In this document: one piece after another, positions 59,525 through 64,000 of the stretch
Layout of the letters: every line of letters starts with the position of its first letter
Position numbering within the stretch: position 1 is the first letter of the stretch
DNA from: Hypholoma sublateritium FD-334 SS-4
Lineage: Eukaryota > Basidiomycota > Agaricomycetes > Agaricales > Strophariaceae
Assembly: GCA_000827495.1 (NCBI GenBank)
Contig: KN817518.1
Span: forward strand, 1,142,405-1,206,404
DNA length: 64,000 nt
Direction: 5' to 3'
Notes under the pieces: generated by a model
Seen by the model: only the letters and a program-made list of their open reading frames with translations
Told to the model about the DNA's origin: nothing
Database searches by the model: none
Program-made: the position numbers and the translations under genes

Positions 59525-60401
59525 ATGGACCCGATATTTAGCACTCGTGAAGAGATGTTCGATAATCTCAGAATCATCTCGGAGAATCTCAGGAACGGCG
59601 TGCAAGCAGGCCAATTGTCCAGCCAGTAAGAACCCAATCGACCCGTGCGATGTTCCTACGCTCACTGCTCTGCTTATAGACAAATAAGGACGCTTATTGA
59701 CGGCCTTCCAAGAATTAAAGAACCTCAAGTCATTGAGTATGGGGAGAAAGGCTCGCCAATTCAATTTTTATGCCTTAGGCGCGTGTACTGATAGCGTTTT
59801 TAGACAATTTCTGTCCAATCTGCTTCGTGCCATATCTGGTGATCCTCACCGAAGAAGAGATGGCATCCGCCATGGACTCGCCTGCACACCCTGTGGAAGA
59901 TATGGGTGTGACGAAACTGACACAGCCCTGGCAATGCGGACACATGTTCTGCAGACGAGAGTACGCGTTTCCACCTAGCCGATGTAATGAACTTCCGGCT
60001 TACCATATTGTCAACGTTCAGCATCTCAAAATGGATAGCCGATGGCGTATGTGCTCGCCCTTCCCCTTGGAGTGATCAACTGATCGATAGCTATGTTTCA
60101 TGGCGCACCATAGCACTCATCGTGCCCTATGTGCAGACGCAACCTGTTGGAGAATCCCACCTCGGACCAGCAAGAGACAGCAGAGGAAGCGGCGGAGATT
60201 GCTGCGCGCCTGGCAGAATTCACTCGAGCGAATGAATTCATAAGGAACGAGACGGACCCGCTCGTGCAATTGTTGCTGTCCAGTAGCGTTGGACACACAG
60301 AGCTCGAAGAAATGTGGAGAAATGCTGGGGCGGCCGGTGCTTTCCAGCCAGGCGAGGCACCAGCTGATGACCGTCGCGAATACTCTGGGATGTACTCATG
60401 A
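59525..60401 (+). CDS. RING-finger protein 2
   Basis: Exons 59525-59625, 59680-59750, 59804-59960, 60022-60046 and 60114-60401 give 213 residues. The N-terminus has MDPIFSTREEMFDNLRIISE and a helix with QQIRTLIDGLPRI. The RING reads FCPICFVPYLVILTEEEMAS, then WQCGHMFCRRDISKWIADGH and SCPMCRRNLLENP. A helical, acidic C-terminus follows (EEAAEIAARLAEFTRANEFI). The intron 59751-59803 has a GC donor (AAAG|GCTCGC); no GT donor in the right phase exists near it. The exon between the FCRRD and SCPMC blocks is exactly 25 nt, as in RING gene 1, which supports common ancestry. Probable E3 ligase; targets unknown. Confidence 0.82.
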
Positions 60402-61220
60402 CAGCCTTATTCTCGCAGGATGCCAGCTTTCAATACGGAGTGGACCATAATCCCCGCTACCTTTAGGTAGTGGGTCTTAGAATGTGGACCCTGAACAAAA
60501 TTGGCGGGCCATTTCATTTTTTCCTTTTATGGATTCCTTTTCTCGCGATCACGTCTCGGAGATTTCGTTCGTCCCACACGTCGTGAACACAGCTGCCAGC
60601 AGGCATAGATATTCGAAAGGCATCCTCCCAATATCTGTAGATTAGGAGCAAGAAACCCAATATGAGATATATAGTACCTATATAATCAAAATTAACTTTC
60701 TTCTAGCCAACTTTCCACTCGAGATTAATATAATATGCCCTGGTGTTTGGTAGTCAAAATTCCAATATCGCGGCTCGCCTTGCTCAGAGCGCGCACCCCA
60801 GACGTACGTCAGTACGTCTGGGCTGCGCCAGCTCAAGTATTTCTCTCTAATATCTGGTTAGTGTGTTTGATTTTTTTCTAACCAAGGGGTTTGCAAGGGG
60901 TAGCGGGCTATGCCGGTGTCAACCGGCCCTACGGCCTTATATATTTAACTCGAATGTGAGCTTTGTACGTGTAAGTAATATATAATCAGTGGCCATTGTC
61001 CAAGATATCTCTCCTGTGGGCGTGACATGCATGACATACACCAGGCGCAATAGTGCATGCAACATTATATTTAGAAAGAAAACAACAGAAAACTTCCTAT
61101 GGGTGATGATAGACGGTGATTATGAAAATAAGATGGAAGTCCATGAGATAGGAGAGTAATCGTCCAAAAATATTCTTCGAGCAATGTAGATGAATGGTGT
61201 GCAGTAAACATGTGGGTGGT
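60402..61220. other. AT-rich convergent intergenic region with stem-loop cluster
   Basis: About 820 nt between the RING 2 stop and the chitin synthase stop. It is AT-rich except for a 140-nt part (60791-60927) with several inverted repeats, listed separately. No open frame of interest. Confidence 0.45.
60791..60828. repeat. 17-bp inverted repeat with 4-nt loop
   Basis: The left arm GCGCACCCCAGACGTAC (60791-60807) and right arm GTACGTCTGGGCTGCGC (60812-60828) are complementary at 16 of 17 positions around a GTCA loop. The stem is GC-rich in an AT-rich setting. A second hairpin, GCCGGT-GTCA-ACCGGC at 60912-60927, has the same GTCA loop, and TGGTTAG/CTAACCA arms lie at 60855-60861 and 60878-60884 between them. 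Confidence 0.7.
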
Positions 61221-64000
61221 TTAGCTCCTGCGGAAAAACCTGAAAAGGTTCCGCTTGATGAGGTAGTAAAGACACTGCACCATTCCATGATCAGTGTGAC
61301 TAGCACAGACTGAGCAAACTGATGGACTTACTCCTATAAATCGAACGAGGGACAAACCAAATGTCGAATAGAGGATGAAAGTGAAGTATTTGTGTTCCTT
61401 TGCCTCCAATGCCGCGTCGTCAGTTGCGGCGTTAGTACTAGGTATACCGTTGATGTTCTCAATAGCAATGGCAAGAGCTGCGTTGGATAGCATCCACACC
61501 GCTACCAGGCGAGTACGGAAAGTCTTGTTCTCGTCGTCCAGGGTTGGCTTCTCTGGCACTTCCTTCTTGGTGACTTTGGTGATAGCACGGGTGACGGTCT
61601 CTTTGAAAGCCGCATCGACGTCCGCCTGTTCCTGAGCCTTGTCCTCGACGACGGCCGCATCTGCATCCCCGGACTTGGACGAAGAAACTGATGGCAAAGC
61701 CTCTGCTTTGTCACTGCCTTTGGTACCCCATGAAACCTGTAGACTAGAGTCAATACGACAATTGACACGATATCTTATGGGACGCACGTCATGAAGATTG
61801 CAAAAAGCATAGACGTTCAGTACATTGGTGAAACTTGGAGCAATGCAAAGATATTGAATGAAGCTGGAGAACATATGCCACGGGTCGCGCTACGGGTATT
61901 AAGGTATAAAGTGGGGTTTTTTTCATAGACAACAGTAACTCACGTATAGGAACGATGCAGTGAAGTAGATACCTAGGGGCGTAAATAAGCGACTGCACTG
62001 CCACAGAAATTAAAATCGGTGTTAATGGCCTCACCAAATGTTGCAATCAGAGCTGCAATCAGAGGTGCAGTAGAAGAGCTGAAAAAATTATTGAAACTAA
62101 AGCTGGCGGTCTGAATGGATGTTAATCAGTTTCTCTAAAACAGACAAATCTTGTCACGTACCAAGAAAGATTTCACCGTCAACCAGATGGAGCACACGAT
62201 AAGGTATAGCGAAAGGACAGCGTAGACCCTGTCGACCATACTATTGAGGTGTCATCAAACCCAGAAAAAAAGTCATGCGAACCATAATGTAATAGCGTAA
62301 GGCACCCTTTCTCCCTTGGGACGATTCCCTAAGGCCAGTACAAATTGCAGAGCCAATAAAGACAGGTACAACCATTTTAGAGCCAGGTTTACCCAGTGGG
62401 TCTATTGGTTGTTAGTAAGGGGGTGAGTAATGTGGAAGAAAGAGTACGCACGATTGTTGCAGTGCCAAAAATATAAATGCTTTGCTCCGGAAGTAGGTCG
62501 ATGATGATACTGAAAGTGAGCCACATGTTGGCCAGTGCAAACCAGGAGAAGACGAGCGTAAAGATATTATACTAGACAGAAGTTAGTGATAAGTGGGAGA
62601 CGATATTGCGTCAGTGACGCACCAATGCTTGGATATGAAGGAAGAACATGCGGATAGGTCCGTGCTTGGATTTGTAAAACGAGAAGAAGTGAACAAGTGC
62701 ATACTTTTGGGCGTAAAATATTAATCGGTGAAGTACTAGGCATGAAAGGTTTTACTCACCACTGAAGCTGCAAATGAACCATTCAGCCAGCGCCTACGTT
62801 GTCCAATGAGTTCAACAGCCGTTTCCGGTACATCTGTTTCTGCTTTGCTAGGTTTGACGTAAGTCAAAGTCCATCGTTCCCCAGCTTTAGCCACAAGTTC
62901 GAAGCACAGGATACGATCCTCGGCTGAGATACTACAATGAGCAGAAATAGGTTTGAAACAGGCCAATGAAACCTACCTAAGAACATGTTTTTGGTAAAGA
63001 TGTTCATACCATAGATGCCTTTGGGTCCTAGGCGGTCTGCCAGCGAATGGTCTCCATGGAAGTATTGCTCAAGGGGTCTACCCAAGATAGCGCGGTATCG
63101 ATATGCCGAGAATGCACCAGGCAAAACGGACACGTATCCGAAACTGCTTTCCAACGGTTTGTCTATTATCATCGGGGATCCAGGTGAGAATGATAAGTTT
63201 GTGTGTCAGAAGATTAGTTTCGTACCTAATATGTTCGACATCTTATACTCGAAATTTTGAGCTGCGACCAATGGGTTCAATAGTTTCTTTCCGCCTTTGA
63301 TCATAGCGTGAATTTCACCTGCAGAATTGAAGTCAGAATCGCCCAGCAATCATTTGTCAACATTTGCTGATCGACTCACCGCAGCATCCCCCAAGATTGG
63401 CGTTATTGTAGAAAGCCTCCCATAGATAGAAAATGCTTTTATGACCAGGTTTGGTACCAGCGTCGATAAGGACACATATTTCTGGCTGACAGATGGTATC
63501 AGAATACAAAGTCGTGTTTCGGGGCCAAATAGGTGCCACTCACTTGAAGCTGTCTACCGATGGCATTGAAGAGCCATCGATGAGAATTGATTTTCTTCTG
63601 ATTTTTGGCTTTGAGAACAAGAATGATCTGTACCGGGACAAGATTATTCTGATCGTTCGGTATGGGGAGCACGAGCTGAGGTGTTGCGTCCACTGAAAGT
63701 TGAGTGGTATACTGTTGGGTGCAGTAAGTTATTTTTAGATCTCATACTCGGTGGCATTAGAAAGTAACAAACCTCAAAAATATGAGCCACCGTATCCTTC
63801 TCGTCGACTTTCTTTTTCATAACACCATCTTGGTAAACGCCAACCGTAGCCAAAATGTCCAAGACACTCTTGTCCATAGGGTCCAGCCCGTCAACGATGA
63901 GCGCCACCGTAATCTTCTGCCAAGCAGGATTGCCTTCTTCCGTGCTCTTCCGCCAGTACTTGGACTGTTTAGTTTTGCAGATATCCCGAATATTGAGCAT
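61221..64000 (-). CDS. Chitin synthase, Chs1-3 type (5' part outside window)
   Basis: About nine exons of the C-terminal two-thirds are visible; the gene enters from the right edge, so the Met at 64000 is internal. The membrane enzyme polymerises UDP-GlcNAc into chitin. Visible order: [100 protein letters not shown], and the catalytic signature [16 protein letters not shown]. About seven membrane segments follow. The cytosolic tail contains [14 protein letters not shown] and ends in a basic [11 protein letters not shown]. The QRRRW and EDR motifs are intact. Class I-III is indicated by these motifs; a finer class needs the missing N-terminus. Confidence 0.9.

Overview
This window is nuclear DNA of a filamentous basidiomycete, most likely an Agaricomycete. 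The evidence is very short introns (about 45-70 nt) with GT..AG ends and CTNAC-like branch points, gene spacing of 0.1-2 kb, and recognisable fungal proteins: an APSES/ankyrin MBF factor, chitin synthase, Dal5-type permeases, Spo12 and Cdc14. I recognise 29 protein-coding genes with reasonable support plus a few weak candidates. All gene models were spliced by eye. Where exon coordinates are given, the donor, acceptor and reading phase were checked by hand; RNA evidence would override them.

Layout: 0-10.3 kb holds SUA5 (-), the LYR protein FMC1 (-), a nucleolar-type RRM protein (+), a long eIF4A-derived protein whose helicase motifs are almost all destroyed (+), and ELP2 (-). From 10.6 to 23 kb come the AcpS-type phosphopantetheinyl transferase (+), a 2.5-kb gene-poor gap, a Kha1-type K+/H+ antiporter (+), the MBP1-like cell-cycle factor (-) and CDC14 (+), with a possible antisense gene over the CDC14 5' end. 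From 23 to 41 kb are DBP8 (+), a BTB protein (+), MOB1 (-), two tandem DJ-1/Hsp31-type genes (+) with a third broken copy between them, a U1A/U2B''-like RRM protein (-), a ceramide synthase (+), an S9-peptidase-like protein lacking its catalytic triad (-) and SNF7 (+). A 2-kb convergent intergenic region follows, with a very CpG-rich core. From 43 to 64 kb are NEM1 (-), an MFS permease (-), a RING protein (+), AARSD1 (-), a second permease of the same family (+), GH2 beta-mannosidase (+), RHEB (-), SPO12 (+), a second RING protein sharing exon structure with the first (+), and a chitin synthase (-) that runs off the right edge.

Most genes are unlinked housekeeping functions, and I see no biosynthetic cluster or intact transposon. 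Some themes recur. SUA5 and ELP2 act on tRNA modification, and AARSD1 on Ala-tRNA editing. CDC14, MOB1 and SPO12 all belong to the mitotic-exit/FEAR circuitry, and MBP1 encodes the factor that binds ACGCGT, a motif found close upstream of MBP1, CDC14 and SPO12. The two most unusual proteins are the eIF4A-like pseudo-helicase and the S9 pseudo-peptidase: each keeps a family fold over its whole length but has lost the catalytic residues.
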